Shown in pieces: positions 46,121 through 56,043 of a DNA stretch of 64,000 bases (its first letter is position 1; every line of letters begins with the position of its first letter). The notes beneath the pieces were generated by a model, which did no database searches, was not told where the DNA came from, and was given only the letters and a program-made list of their open reading frames with translations. Both the position numbers and the translations under genes were made by a program. Source of the stretch: Aliiglaciecola sp. M165 (lineage in GTDB: Bacteria > Pseudomonadota > Gammaproteobacteria > Enterobacterales > Alteromonadaceae); NCBI RefSeq assembly GCF_007197995.1, contig NZ_VKKH01000006.1, forward strand, positions 248,001 through 312,000. Reading direction: 5' to 3'.

Positions 46121-47557
46121 TTGAATTCCGCTGGAATACGTCGAATATTAAAGAATTCAGCTTACCTCTATATGACACTGCTAATGTCACAAGGATTGAG
46201 GTTCATTTATATTTTTGTGATAGCTCGTTTGCTTGGTGCAGAGATGTATGGGTTACTGGCATTTGGCAATGCTTGGTATATGATGTTTTTACCCATGACA
46301 GGCCTGGGACTTGGTATTTATTTGTCCCAAAAAGTGGGTAAAAACGCCCAAAAAGCCGAATTTAGAACCGTTCCCTTGGTCGCCAGCATTCGATTTATTG
46401 CTGTTACATTAGTGGCAAGCGTCTGTTTATTCGTAGGTCTTGTAAATGCTGATACTCAAGCCATTAGCATCATTATTGCTATCTACACAGTTGCTCTCAT
46501 AGGTAGAGCAATGTTGTTGTGGTCTACTCAAATGTTTCAAGCCTATGAGCAAACTATATACGTATTTAAGCTCGAGCGAATTTTTAAGCCCGCAGAGGTT
46601 ACCTTGGGGCTGCTAGTTGCATTTGCCACGGAGAACGTACTATTGGTTGCCTCAGTACACGCACTAGGGATGATATGTCAGGGGGGGATTGCTGTTTTCT
46701 GGGTCAATAAGTATTTAGTCAAGGTCAATCTGACGTGGCGTCCGAGGATTATGCTGGCCCTCGTGGTTAAGTTATTACCGTTAGGGATAGCTGTGGCGTT
46801 AGGGCAATTTTTATTTCAAGGCCCCGTGGTCCTGCTCAAGCAGGAAGGGATCACGCTCTCACAAATTGGTAATTTTTCGTTGGCTATTCAACTGTTTGTG
46901 GTACTCCTTTCAATATTTTCATCCATTAGGGCGGCTGCTTTGCCTGCACTAAGCAGAAATGCTAAGAGTTCTTTCTCTAAACTACAGTCTTATTCTCATT
47001 ACTCCATAGTCATTGGCGTAGTGTTTGGCTGTAGCTGTGCGTTGTTGGCCTCGCAGCTCGCGGAGCCAATAATTGTTTGGTTATTTACTGAAAAGTTTAG
47101 GCTAGCTGGAAATGTGATGGCTATTCTAGTCTGGGCATTAATACCGGCTATTATCCACAATATGTTGAATTCATCTCAGGCTGCTTTGGAGCATAACAAA
47201 TCTATTTTACTTATTAATGTTTTAGGCGCCAGTACCCTAATTGTCGGCATGTTTTATTGGCTTGACGCACAATTTGTCGAGGGGGCCGCATATACTGTGA
47301 TTGCTGGATTTGGCACTGCGGCTTTGGCTAGTGCATTATATTTGGTCAAAAAGAAAGTTTTACGCGCTTTGCCAAGTGTCATTTGGCCAGCCTTGATTAC
47401 ACTGTTAACCTTCACCTTGAATGACATTTTAAACGATCACGTCGTAACGTTTGCCGCTCTTTTCATATCCATAAGTGTGATGCTGATATTGTCTTGGTGG
47501 TTACTTGTGGATGCGCAAGTCAGAAAACTGATCTTAGAGAGAGTAGTCAAAAGGTAA
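46121..47557 (+). CDS. second polysaccharide flippase (Wzx-like)
   Basis: About 478 residues from TTG 46121, which has GGAG eight bases upstream; a longer frame opens at 46046 with a weak context. It has about twelve membrane helices and the opening ILKNSAYLYMTLLMSQGLRF then FVIARLLGAEMYGLLAFG, the MOP-type flippase start. It moves a lipid-linked unit across the inner membrane. It stands alone on the plus strand between two minus-strand genes. It differs clearly in sequence from the flippase at 39159, so the two are not recent duplicates. Confidence 0.88.
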   Translation: MNSAGIRRILKNSAYLYMTLLMSQGLRFIYIFVIARLLGAEMYGLLAFGNAWYMMFLPMTGLGLGIYLSQKVGKNAQKAEFRTVPLVASIRFIAVTLVASVCLFVGLVNADTQAISIIIAIYTVALIGRAMLLWSTQMFQAYEQTIYVFKLERIFKPAEVTLGLLVAFATENVLLVASVHALGMICQGGIAVFWVNKYLVKVNLTWRPRIMLALVVKLLPLGIAVALGQFLFQGPVVLLKQEGITLSQIGNFSLAIQLFVVLLSIFSSIRAAALPALSRNAKSSFSKLQSYSHYSIVIGVVFGCSCALLASQLAEPIIVWLFTEKFRLAGNVMAILVWALIPAIIHNMLNSSQAALEHNKSILLINVLGASTLIVGMFYWLDAQFVEGAAYTVIAGFGTAALASALYLVKKKVLRALPSVIWPALITLLTFTLNDILNDHVVTFAALFISISVMLILSWWLLVDAQVRKLILERVVKR

Positions 47558-47562
47558 TTGGC

Positions 47563-48756
47563 TTATTTTTCTTTTGGGTTGATAATTATTGTGCAAAGTT
47601 GGTCTAGCATTTCTGCCTGCTGAAGATCCATATCTTTTACTTTTTGTGCACCTTTTTGAACAAGCAAATTTCGCTTTTTATCGTCGAAGTATATTTCGGC
47701 AATTCTAATTTCAATCTCATTCACATCATAAGGGTTGAAGTATAAAACTGCATCTCCACATACTTCTGGTACTGCCGAAACTGCTGATGCTAGGACAGGA
47801 GTACGCTTTCTCATTGCTTCTAAAGGAGGATACCCGAAGCCTTCATTGAGCGTTGGATAGATAAAGGCAAAGGCATCAACAAATGCAGATTCAAGCTCTT
47901 CTCTGCTGACATAGCCTTTGAATTCAAAAAGCGGGTGATGGCGAAACCTTTTGGGCGGTTTTGCTAGGCCCAAAACCAATGTCTTTATCTCACAGTTTGG
48001 ATTTTTTTTATAAAAAGATTCTAATGCGCACAAAGCGCGATAAGAATTTTTTATCCACCTATTTCCGTTAATGATCAGAAAAAAACTTTCCGAGTCACTT
48101 GAATTTTCGTTAGTTACTACCTTGTCAGTTCTTTCCTGCAGCAAAGGAGAGTATAACACTCTCAAATCACAGTCTTTAATCAAATGTCCGAACTGGTTGA
48201 GAATTGAGTATTTGCTATGCTGTGAAATGGTAATGACTTCACTGTTTTCCTTGCCCAAAAGCGTCTCAAAGCGGTTTTTGGTTGAAGCAAGAAAATGCTC
48301 TGTAAACAAACTGGCCCACAACCACTCGACAATTCTTTTCCAGTGCATGCTGTAGCGCCACTGTTGGCTTGAGTAAGGAATCTCTATCTCTCTAAGTCCG
48401 TGAATTGTATAGATAAATCTGACATTTTTCGTGTCGGTATCTTTGTACAATTCATAAGGCATTGCGGAATAGAGAGAATGGTAAGATTTTGAATCGATTA
48501 GCTCCTGAATATCATTTGCAGTGCCGATTTTATGTTGCGTAATAGCGTGTTTTTGGCACAACTCTAAAATGTTATCTGGAAGCTCTTTATGCGCGTAGTA
48601 GAACACTTCAAGTTTCTCACCTAGTCCTAGCGCCATGAGTCTCTCAAATACCGCTTCAGCATATATGCCTCCCCCGTGCAAAGAACCTAATTTTCCCGGG
48701 TGCGTAGCTGCCAAATCATAGAGCAATTTCTGATGCATTTTATGTTCTATTTCCAT
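47563..48756 (-). CDS. glycosyltransferase family 4
   Basis: 397 residues in the GT-B fold. The N-terminus has LYDLAATHPGKLGSLHGGGIYAE. The C-terminal half has LIINGNRWIKNSYRALCALE and the donor-binding FIYPTLNEGFGYPPLEAMRKRTPV (split in two, E-x7-E). It starts at ATG 48756, overlapping the sulfotransferase stop; MHQK at 48738 is an alternative. It is the last gene of the minus-strand block. Confidence 0.87.
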   Translation of the reverse strand: MEIEHKMHQKLLYDLAATHPGKLGSLHGGGIYAEAVFERLMALGLGEKLEVFYYAHKELPDNILELCQKHAITQHKIGTANDIQELIDSKSYHSLYSAMPYELYKDTDTKNVRFIYTIHGLREIEIPYSSQQWRYSMHWKRIVEWLWASLFTEHFLASTKNRFETLLGKENSEVITISQHSKYSILNQFGHLIKDCDLRVLYSPLLQERTDKVVTNENSSDSESFFLIINGNRWIKNSYRALCALESFYKKNPNCEIKTLVLGLAKPPKRFRHHPLFEFKGYVSREELESAFVDAFAFIYPTLNEGFGYPPLEAMRKRTPVLASAVSAVPEVCGDAVLYFNPYDVNEIEIRIAEIYFDDKKRNLLVQKGAQKVKDMDLQQAEMLDQLCTIIINPKEK

Positions 48757-49649
48757 GAGTCTAAGTTAACGCTTAATAGACTTTCTAAGTTGCAAATGTC
48801 TTCGTCATAGTGGTCTTGGAGCGTTTCGCGCATTTTTGGACTGATCTGCGGTTTTTCGACAACTTTAGTGTTCTTCTGTTTTATAAAATTTCTAATCTTC
48901 CAGCGCATCGATTTAGACAAAAAGAGTCCGCCAACTTTCCCCATCCACTTTGGTGGCGCTGATGCAAAATGAGTGATCATTGGGCTTCGAGCAATCTTAC
49001 TTGGATTATGAATTTTGAAGTCTTCTGGTAGCTTATGCTCAAGCCCTAAAAAATCCAGTAAAGATTTATAACAATCTTGGTTACTTCTCTTGAAATCCTC
49101 AAACAAAATTATGTGCACATTTTCTCTACCAAATTCATTGATATAATGCTCTACATGTTTGCTATACATACCGATACTCTGGTACCTAGTAGTGAATTCC
49201 AACCTGGCATTTTTGGGAATTTTTTCGCCGCTGACTCTGTTTTTCTCCAGTTCCCAAGCTTCTTCAAAGGTATCGACATCTTCTCTTGAGGCATACTTGG
49301 CTTCAAAATACATGGAATAAGCGACATCAACGGGATTTCTTAACATAATTACGATCTTTGCTTTGGGTGACACAGCTTTAAATTCTTCTGCCGCCGAAAA
49401 CGAATACAAATAGAAGGGAGAAGCATCTAATGCATAGGGCTGGTCTTGCCAATCCTCAAACCAGTTTAAATAAGCCGCTTCAGTGATCAATTCAGCATAG
49501 CGAACTAGGTCTTTTCCAAAGTAGGTAAACTCTTTTTGTAACGGTGTATAGATGTCTGGGTGCGCATTGAGATGCCTAGCCATTGCAGTTGTACCAGACT
49601 TTGGTGCGCCGACAATAAATAAATTAGGATAACGCTGCGGTGTGTTCAT
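48747..49649 (-). CDS. PAPS-dependent sulfotransferase
   Basis: 300 residues, a typical family-2-like bacterial sulfotransferase. The 5'-phosphosulfate-binding loop is FIVGAPKSGTTAMARHLNAH (near residues 10-30) and the 3'-phosphate motif is VIMLRNPVDVAYSMYFE (near 105). It transfers sulfate from PAPS to a sugar hydroxyl. This is the clearest sulfation signal in the window. It directly abuts the upstream glycosyltransferase and overlaps the downstream one. Confidence 0.92.
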   Translation of the reverse strand: MNTPQRYPNLFIVGAPKSGTTAMARHLNAHPDIYTPLQKEFTYFGKDLVRYAELITEAAYLNWFEDWQDQPYALDASPFYLYSFSAAEEFKAVSPKAKIVIMLRNPVDVAYSMYFEAKYASREDVDTFEEAWELEKNRVSGEKIPKNARLEFTTRYQSIGMYSKHVEHYINEFGRENVHIILFEDFKRSNQDCYKSLLDFLGLEHKLPEDFKIHNPSKIARSPMITHFASAPPKWMGKVGGLFLSKSMRWKIRNFIKQKNTKVVEKPQISPKMRETLQDHYDEDICNLESLLSVNLDSWK

Positions 49650-50762
49650 TTATCCAAACTCCGAGATAAGTTCGTTGAGTTGTTTTGCTGAATTTTCAAT
49701 TCGGTATTTTGTGCCAACCAAACTAGATGCCGCATTTTTCATATTTTGAAAATCGTCCGCATTTAGGTTTAAGACTTTTTCTATTCCTTCTGCCATCTTA
49801 TTCGGATCTGCCATGTCGACCAAATACCCCGTTACGCCGTTAACCACAATTTCACGATTACCCGTTGGGCAGTCGGTGATCACCGCGGGTACCCCTAAAC
49901 ACTGGGCTTCAATTGCAGCATTGCAAAGACCTTCGTAGTCACTATTCAGCACAAAAATTTTGGCATGCTTTACATAAGGATAGGGGTTGGTAACAAACCC
50001 TTTAAATATAACCCACTCTGTGAGTTGTAATTCATTCGTCTGTTTTTCCAGCGATTGTCTAAGTGGTCCATCGCCTAAGACAACCAAGGGAAGTCTTTTT
50101 TCTGGCGACACCATCGCCATCGCGTTCAACAGAATGTCGTAACGTTTTTGATCCGTAAGGGAACCGACTGAAACCAAATAGTCTTTTTGTTTAATCCATG
50201 TATCTTCGATCGCTTCATCGGCTTTAGTTTCTAACGCCTCTAAATCAAATCCATTTCTAATCATTCTCGTTTTACCTTTAGAGAATGGGTAGTAGGCTAA
50301 AAAGTTTTCTTCGAGGTCGTCACAAAGCACGATGTAACGTTTGGCTCGCTGATACAGATGATAAAAAACCTTTTTGCGCCAATCGTCTTCCTGATCCGCA
50401 GGGTTGTTCGCCACTCTGACAACCCAATTGGTTTTCAATCTCGATAGCTTGAGTGCTATTCCGGTCAATAGACTCGGAAAAGACCATACACTGATTAAAA
50501 TGTCGGGTTTAATGCGCACCAGGTGCTTAATCAGTAACATAAAGCAAAGTGGAAGGTACATGGCCGAACGTTTACGTAGGTCGACAATGGTCACATCTTC
50601 TGGCACCGGATAGGTCACAATTCCATTGAGCAACAGTACCGAAATATCTAGTTGGCTTCTATCCATGTTGCACAGCAGGTTACTTAGTGCACGTTCAGCC
50701 CCACCTTTGGACAAAGTGCTACTGACAAAACATACAGACGTTTTATTATTCATTGCATTCAA
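49650..50762 (-). CDS. glycosyltransferase family 4
   Basis: 370 residues. It begins TSVCFVSSTLSKGGAERALS with the GGAER acceptor-site motif. The C-terminal half has VSVGSLTDQKRYDILLNAM, VLGDGPLRQ and the donor-site LNSDYEGLCNAAIEAQCLGV. This fits WcaL/WbaZ-type enzymes of O-antigen and EPS clusters. Its stop directly abuts the sulfotransferase start. Donor and acceptor are not predictable. Confidence 0.92.
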   Translation of the reverse strand: MNAMNNKTSVCFVSSTLSKGGAERALSNLLCNMDRSQLDISVLLLNGIVTYPVPEDVTIVDLRKRSAMYLPLCFMLLIKHLVRIKPDILISVWSFPSLLTGIALKLSRLKTNWVVRVANNPADQEDDWRKKVFYHLYQRAKRYIVLCDDLEENFLAYYPFSKGKTRMIRNGFDLEALETKADEAIEDTWIKQKDYLVSVGSLTDQKRYDILLNAMAMVSPEKRLPLVVLGDGPLRQSLEKQTNELQLTEWVIFKGFVTNPYPYVKHAKIFVLNSDYEGLCNAAIEAQCLGVPAVITDCPTGNREIVVNGVTGYLVDMADPNKMAEGIEKVLNLNADDFQNMKNAASSLVGTKYRIENSAKQLNELISEFG

Positions 50763-50768
50763 AACTTA

Positions 50769-51731
50769 TCATTTGTCCACAGTTGGGTGACGAGCCATCA
50801 GCCACTTAAGTTGGATATGGTCAATCACACGTTGTCGAACATCGGCAGATAAAACCGTTAACAAACCCATATAAAAAATCTTCAGAGGGCTTTGTTTTTC
50901 TTCAGCTTGTCGTAATTTAGTCAAGAGTTTGCTAATTGTCTTACTTGCTTTTGCTTGGGCCACATAGGACTGTAGAATTTCTTCACTAAATTCATCTTTG
51001 CCATATCGAACTCTATCTTGGTGCATATCATGGATATATCGCCTAATCTTATAACGTTTTAAGCTCATTCCGCTGGTTATGCTGCTGTTATGGATACGAT
51101 ATTTGACTAGCGGTTGTGGAAGATTGGTAATGCGCTTATTAGCGTCTATTAATCGATACAAAAAGTCATAATCTTGCGCAGTGGAGAGATTACGGTACCC
51201 CTGCACATCATCATAATCTTGTCTTCTAAACATCCAGGTCGGATGGCATGCAACTGAGCAAAAAGGGATCATTTTTTTCAACAGTGCAGGCTTGGATTCA
51301 AAGGTCTTGATACCCAAGACGGTTTGGTTTTCATCGATATTTTCTATGGCACTGCCTATCAACGCGTATTCAGGATTAGCGTTTAAGTAATCCAATTGAA
51401 TTTTTAAACGTTCTGGCAAAGAAATATCATCAGCATCCATTCTGGCGATAAAAGGAGAGGAGGATGCCTGGATTGCGCGATTGAGCGAAGCGGCCAATCC
51501 CAAGTTTTGTTCATTGATTATGACTTCAATTCGGTCATCTTGGGCCTGAAAGGAAGATAAGCAGTTTTTAATCTCCAAATTGTCTGGGTCATCTAACACA
51601 ATAACAAATTTAAATCGCGTTTCTGACTGGGTTAGTATTGAATCAATGGCATTGCTCAGCCACGGAATCGGCTCGCGATAACAAGCCATAACAACGTCAA
51701 TTATTGCATCGCAACGCTTCTCATTTGGCAT
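50769..51731 (-). CDS. glycosyltransferase family 2
   Basis: 320 residues in the GT-A fold. The N-terminal nucleotide-binding region reads VVMACYREPIPWLSNAIDSI, followed by the DXD motif in FIARMDADDISLPERL near 100. The C-terminal part lacks membrane helices and probably contacts the acceptor. It is an inverting-type enzyme that adds one sugar; its specificity is unknown. It overlaps the upstream GT4 gene by 11 bases. Confidence 0.92.
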   Translation of the reverse strand: MPNEKRCDAIIDVVMACYREPIPWLSNAIDSILTQSETRFKFVIVLDDPDNLEIKNCLSSFQAQDDRIEVIINEQNLGLAASLNRAIQASSSPFIARMDADDISLPERLKIQLDYLNANPEYALIGSAIENIDENQTVLGIKTFESKPALLKKMIPFCSVACHPTWMFRRQDYDDVQGYRNLSTAQDYDFLYRLIDANKRITNLPQPLVKYRIHNSSITSGMSLKRYKIRRYIHDMHQDRVRYGKDEFSEEILQSYVAQAKASKTISKLLTKLRQAEEKQSPLKIFYMGLLTVLSADVRQRVIDHIQLKWLMARHPTVDK

Positions 51732-52980
51732 GAACTGACTCTGCGATATACGGCAAAATTAAATATTCCGCATGTTGATGGATCATGTTGTCCCACAAAT
51801 AAGCGTCGCCTGCTACTTTTGCCTGGTTGGCAATAGCGCTGCGTTGTTCTGTGGTCATATTTGCTACTTGATTAAATACTGCAGCCAGCGCATCACTGCT
51901 TTTTGCTTTGAACATTATTGCGGTTTTACCGTCTTCAATAATATCTGGTGCGCCGGATTCATCTGAAGCGCAACATAAAGCGCCGGCGGACATGGCTTCC
52001 AGCAAACTAACGGGTAAACCTTCGGCATCCCCGTCAGCAGTAATGATTGATGGTAGTACAAACAAATCGGTATTTTGTATAAATTTAAATTTTTCCTCGC
52101 CGTTCACAAACCCCTGAAAGTTAACCTCTGCACTTAAATTAAGCGCGCTAACTTCTTGACGAATATCGTCAATCAGAGGGCCATCACCCAGCAGGTCTAG
52201 GTGAATCGAGATTCCTTGGGCTTTAATCTTTGCCATTGCGTTGAGTAAGAAGGTGACCCCCTTTTTTTCTGCAAGACGACCGACAAACAACAACTTCAAA
52301 ATGTCTGAAGAAACGCTTTGCTTCGCCTTGTCGGCGTGAGACACAGGTAATTGCAAGTCGACACCCATGGGTAAGACTTTGCACTTACGGACGAGCGTGT
52401 TGCGCATGGGTTCATCAAAAAAGTCCAGTGCCTGTTTCATACCTCTGCTGCCAGCAAAAGAGATGGCCTTAAACGAAGGCAAAATTTTTCGCACTAAATA
52501 ATTTCCTAAAAAGGGTATTTTTTTAAGGATGATAATATCGGCTGCATGAGAGGTAAGCGTATGAGGAATATTAAATTCACGGGCTACGCGGTTACACATC
52601 ATTCCTTGGGGCGTAAACCAGTGAGAATAAATCAGATCAAAGCGGTGCTGTTTAACTAATTTGCGAGTTGCCAAGTAGCAATTGAGTAGCAAAAAAGGAA
52701 CCTGAAAAAGTCTCAATGGCTGTTCTTTGATATTCGGCCAAATTGCAGGGTACACCAAAGATTGCATCTCCGCCGGCGCAAAATATCGATAGCGATGAAT
52801 ATGTACATTTTCCCACTCTTCATAATGCGCTGCGCCAGGATCATGGGGAACTAACACATGCACTTCTAGGTTGGGATAGTGTTTTTGCAAATAGCGGGCT
52901 TGTTGCCACACAAAGTCAACCATTCCGTCCCCTTTAAAACGGGGAAAGGTTGAGGCACAAATTAAAACTTTACGCGTCAT
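51721..52980 (-). CDS. glycosyltransferase family 4
   Basis: 419 residues in the GT-B fold. The N-terminus is KVLICASTFPRFKGDGMVDF. The C-terminal half carries LLFVGRLAEKKGVTFLLNAM, LLGDGPLID and the donor-site LPVSLLEAMSAGALCCASDE. The LPSIITADGDAEGLPVSLLEAM region (split) is the retaining GT4 signature. It belongs to the minus-strand glycosyltransferase series and overlaps the next gene by 11 bases. Confidence 0.93.
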   Translation of the reverse strand: MTRKVLICASTFPRFKGDGMVDFVWQQARYLQKHYPNLEVHVLVPHDPGAAHYEEWENVHIHRYRYFAPAEMQSLVYPAIWPNIKEQPLRLFQVPFLLLNCYLATRKLVKQHRFDLIYSHWFTPQGMMCNRVAREFNIPHTLTSHAADIIILKKIPFLGNYLVRKILPSFKAISFAGSRGMKQALDFFDEPMRNTLVRKCKVLPMGVDLQLPVSHADKAKQSVSSDILKLLFVGRLAEKKGVTFLLNAMAKIKAQGISIHLDLLGDGPLIDDIRQEVSALNLSAEVNFQGFVNGEEKFKFIQNTDLFVLPSIITADGDAEGLPVSLLEAMSAGALCCASDESGAPDIIEDGKTAIMFKAKSSDALAAVFNQVANMTTEQRSAIANQAKVAGDAYLWDNMIHQHAEYLILPYIAESVHAK

Positions 52981-53015
52981 TTAATACGTTTTTCCCTAAG
53001 CGATATGACTTGCTA

Positions 53016-53987
53016 CTAATTGTCGTTATCTTTTTCTTTATGTTCTAACATTTCCAACTCTAAGCGCCTGACTTTTTCCAGAGTTTGTTCAATGAGCAGG
53101 CGGTTAAAGTTTATCAAATCCGCTAAAAAAGCGATGATGAAGGTGACAAAACCAAGAATCGTTAGGGTACCGCCTAAAATTAGCGATTGGATATGGCCAT
53201 CGCCATCACCAGTGATATAAAAATAGATGAATCGCGTGATAGGGATCAGCCCTAACATTGTTAGGAATGCACCCAACAGGAAAAACACTCGCAACGGTTG
53301 ATACATGGTGTACATACGAACAATCGTTGTCAGCTGCCGTTCGATGAATTTCGGAATACTGGTAAACAGGCGTGATTCACGTGTCTTATCATTGGTCTCA
53401 ACAGGGACAGATGTCACAGCCATGTGTTTTTTGCCAGATTGAATCAGCGCCTCGATGGTATAACTAAACGGGGATACGATGTTGAGCTGCAATGCCGCTT
53501 CTCTGCTGTATGCTCGAAAACCGCTAACGGCATCTGGAACACTCACTCCAGAGAGCTGTCTGACCACATAACTACCAACTCGCTGCAACAATTTCTTAAG
53601 CGGTGAAAAATGAGCGATTTCACCGGTTTTCCGATCACCAACTACCACGTCTGCTTTGCCATCAAGGATCGGTTGTATGAGTTTAGGTATATCCCACCCT
53701 GCGTATTGATTGTCGCCATCGGTATTAACAATGATATCAGCACCACGTTTCAGGCATTCATCAACACCTTTACGGAATGTACGAGCCAGTCCACGGTTAT
53801 TTTTATTCACAACAATGTGATGGACCCCCAGCTTTTTTGCAACGTCGATAGTTTTGTCTTTGGAACCATCGTCGATAATCATAATTTCTACTTCATCGAC
53901 ACCCTCTATTTCTTTGGGAATGTCATTAAACGTTGCAGGTAACGTGTGCTCTTCGTTATAGCAGGGGATCTGTACTATTAGCTTCAA
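53016..53987 (-). CDS. polyprenyl-phosphate glycosyltransferase (DPM1/GtrB-like)
   Basis: 323 residues. An N-terminal GT2 domain (about 1-225) has IIDDGSKDKTIDVA and NTDGDNQYAGWDI (the DXD motif). It is followed by two C-terminal membrane helices (about 235-260 and 270-295) and a Glu/Lys-rich coiled tail. Such enzymes make undecaprenyl-phosphate sugars from nucleotide sugars. It may supply the donor to the GT39-like protein at 44258, an inference from family pairing. It starts at ATG 53987. Confidence 0.92.
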   Translation of the reverse strand: MKLIVQIPCYNEEHTLPATFNDIPKEIEGVDEVEIMIIDDGSKDKTIDVAKKLGVHHIVVNKNNRGLARTFRKGVDECLKRGADIIVNTDGDNQYAGWDIPKLIQPILDGKADVVVGDRKTGEIAHFSPLKKLLQRVGSYVVRQLSGVSVPDAVSGFRAYSREAALQLNIVSPFSYTIEALIQSGKKHMAVTSVPVETNDKTRESRLFTSIPKFIERQLTTIVRMYTMYQPLRVFFLLGAFLTMLGLIPITRFIYFYITGDGDGHIQSLILGGTLTILGFVTFIIAFLADLINFNRLLIEQTLEKVRRLELEMLEHKEKDNDN

Positions 53988-54045
53988 AAGTGTCTTCCTA
54001 TTACTTGTTGTGCTGAGTCACAATTTAGAATCTTCGCGTTAATAT

Positions 54046-54999
54046 TTAGGCAACTTTCTTTAAAAGAGTGTCCCGAAAGGGCTTATTACCAAAAAAGTGT
54101 TTAAAAAATAATCCAATAGCCGAGAGTTTAAGTCTTTTTAGCATGGATTGTAAGTTTCCAATATAGGCTGTTCGATTGTCATAAAGCATTTCTTTGACTC
54201 GTTCACGGTTGGCCTTCGTCATCGTGATGTTATTCATCAAATAATAGCGATAATTGATTTCGTCAAAGAGCCGTTTACAAAGATGCTCGGTTCCCCATTG
54301 TGCGCCTGAAAACAAGTTGATCCCTTCGCCGCAGTGAGTAGTAATTTTGCTTGTAAAGCTAATGCCATCACTATTGCTAGTAATATCCAACCACATCAAA
54401 TAATCTTCGCCAGCAAAACGAAAATCGGTTTTGAATCGACTATTTTTGTGTTTCTGAAAATCATAAATTACCGACGAAGCCCCAATGACATTGGCTGTCG
54501 TAATTTGGCGTACAATGTCGCCTTGATACTGATGATTATACTCACCGTCAAGGGCAGGGTGATCAGCGGGGCTAATGTAGCCTGCCCGCTCAAATGCGCC
54601 AACCGTCTGTCCTATGTGAGTGAAGTTGCAAAAATGGAAATCTGTACCAGTAGAGAGTGCTGCAATCGCAAGCTCCAGGTGCTCAGGAAGCCATACATCG
54701 TCAGGATCGAGTAATGCCACATAGGATACAGATGCGCCAACCTTATCAATCCCAGCGTTGCGCGCTGACGCCACCCCGCCATTTTGTTTTTCAATTAACT
54801 GGATTTTTTCTTGCAAATTTGGCTGGTCATCAAGAGCCGCGATCTCTGCTTTAGCTGGCACAGGAGACCCATCATCGACAACAATAATTTTGTCGATCTG
54901 AGAAAAAATTGTTTGCTGCCCCACACTTAACAGTGCGTTTTTCAGTAAGCCTTGGCTTCGCTGAAAAAATGGGATTATCACTGTCACTAAATTTTTCAT
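54046..54999 (-). CDS. glycosyltransferase family 2
   Basis: 317 residues in the GT-A fold. The nucleotide-binding N-terminus is VTVIIPFFQRSQGLLKNALL, then IIVVDDGSPV and GVASARNAGIDK. The DXD-type motif is YVALLDPDDVWLPEHLELA near 95. The C-terminal half has no membrane helices. It probably adds a sugar in the second assembly block. It is separated by 10 bases from the FemAB-like gene upstream. Confidence 0.92.
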   Translation of the reverse strand: MKNLVTVIIPFFQRSQGLLKNALLSVGQQTIFSQIDKIIVVDDGSPVPAKAEIAALDDQPNLQEKIQLIEKQNGGVASARNAGIDKVGASVSYVALLDPDDVWLPEHLELAIAALSTGTDFHFCNFTHIGQTVGAFERAGYISPADHPALDGEYNHQYQGDIVRQITTANVIGASSVIYDFQKHKNSRFKTDFRFAGEDYLMWLDITSNSDGISFTSKITTHCGEGINLFSGAQWGTEHLCKRLFDEINYRYYLMNNITMTKANRERVKEMLYDNRTAYIGNLQSMLKRLKLSAIGLFFKHFFGNKPFRDTLLKKVA

Positions 55000-55009
55000 G
55001 GCAAACTCG

Positions 55010-56029
55010 TTATTTTTTAACTCGCTTTAACAACTTAACTGCACCCTTTATTAATTTACTGGGGAAATAGGTTGCATGTTCAATTTCCCGTAATTCGGAA
55101 TCCAGGCGTTTGTGCCATTCCATTGCCTTCCCATAAAACTCGATATTCCTTATCCCTTCTGTCTCAAGGTTAGCACTATAATATTTCAACATTTCGATCT
55201 TTAGCATTAACGCAGGCGATTGTTTATTAAAGGCCTCGTTGTAAGTGGTTTTTAATATGATCAAGGTATCATCCTGTTGAATACATAGATCGACAGATAC
55301 CACTTCTTCGTTGATAAGATAATACCAACAACACGCTTTGCCTTTTTCAGCTAACCCAATAAGTGCCTGCTGATAGAACTTACCTTGCGTATTGTCAGGA
55401 GAAATGGCGGTGCCTTCCTGCGCTTTCCACCCCATGCTTTCTATTTCGCCATATTTTAGAATGGCCATTCTGACTTCATCTGGAGCGCTGACTTTTTGTG
55501 TTGAAAGCGTATCTTCAGCTCTGGCCGCGCGGTTTATGACTTTGTTATAATTTTGCCGCATGTTTTTTCCGAGGGATTTAAAATAGGCGTCAAAATCTTC
55601 CGGGATAGGGCGGTTGCCTGTGGTGATATAGGCTTGTTTTTCAACCAAGTCTGCTGGTGTGAATGCGCTAAATTTGCTGTCTAGTTGCAATAGGTCAAGC
55701 ATGGCCACTTTGCCAGGTAAGGTTTCACAAATTGCCTTTAACATGTCCTCATCAATAGGTTCTGCATGCAACATTAGGCCTAATGGGCTTTGGGAGGGCA
55801 TGCATGTCATCCATTGACCTTTACCTTTGGGTTTAAAAAAGCCGGCAAATGCCATCTCACTGCCTTTTAACGCGTACACAAAACACTCGTCACCATCAAA
55901 AAAGTAGGCTAACAAGGCGTCAACAAATTCTGCCTCAAAAAATGCCAGATTCATTGTTTTTTGATTGAGCGCTTGCCATTTTGCTTTGTGCTCTGGAAAA
56001 GCGCTGTAGGGAACATGAAACCAATTCAT
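55010..56029 (-). CDS. FemAB/GNAT-fold acyltransferase-like protein
   Basis: 339 residues with the double-GNAT arrangement. The second unit has YFKSLGKNMRQNYNKVINRA near 155, then ACCWYYLINEEVVSVDLCI and TLIILKTTYNEAFNKQSPAL (near 260-280). It resembles BcsL/CelD-like and FemAB-like proteins of EPS clusters, which acylate or aminoacylate precursors. The exact reaction is unknown. AAAAGAAAAGAA precedes ATG 56029. It sits between the DegT-type gene and a GT2 gene. Confidence 0.78.
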   Translation of the reverse strand: MNWFHVPYSAFPEHKAKWQALNQKTMNLAFFEAEFVDALLAYFFDGDECFVYALKGSEMAFAGFFKPKGKGQWMTCMPSQSPLGLMLHAEPIDEDMLKAICETLPGKVAMLDLLQLDSKFSAFTPADLVEKQAYITTGNRPIPEDFDAYFKSLGKNMRQNYNKVINRAARAEDTLSTQKVSAPDEVRMAILKYGEIESMGWKAQEGTAISPDNTQGKFYQQALIGLAEKGKACCWYYLINEEVVSVDLCIQQDDTLIILKTTYNEAFNKQSPALMLKIEMLKYYSANLETEGIRNIEFYGKAMEWHKRLDSELREIEHATYFPSKLIKGAVKLLKRVKK

Positions 56030-56043
56030 TTCTTTTCTTTTCC

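Noticed and set aside
53610-53942. 110-codon ORF opposite the DPM-like glycosyltransferase
   Set aside because: Shadow of a gene with a clear GT2 domain.
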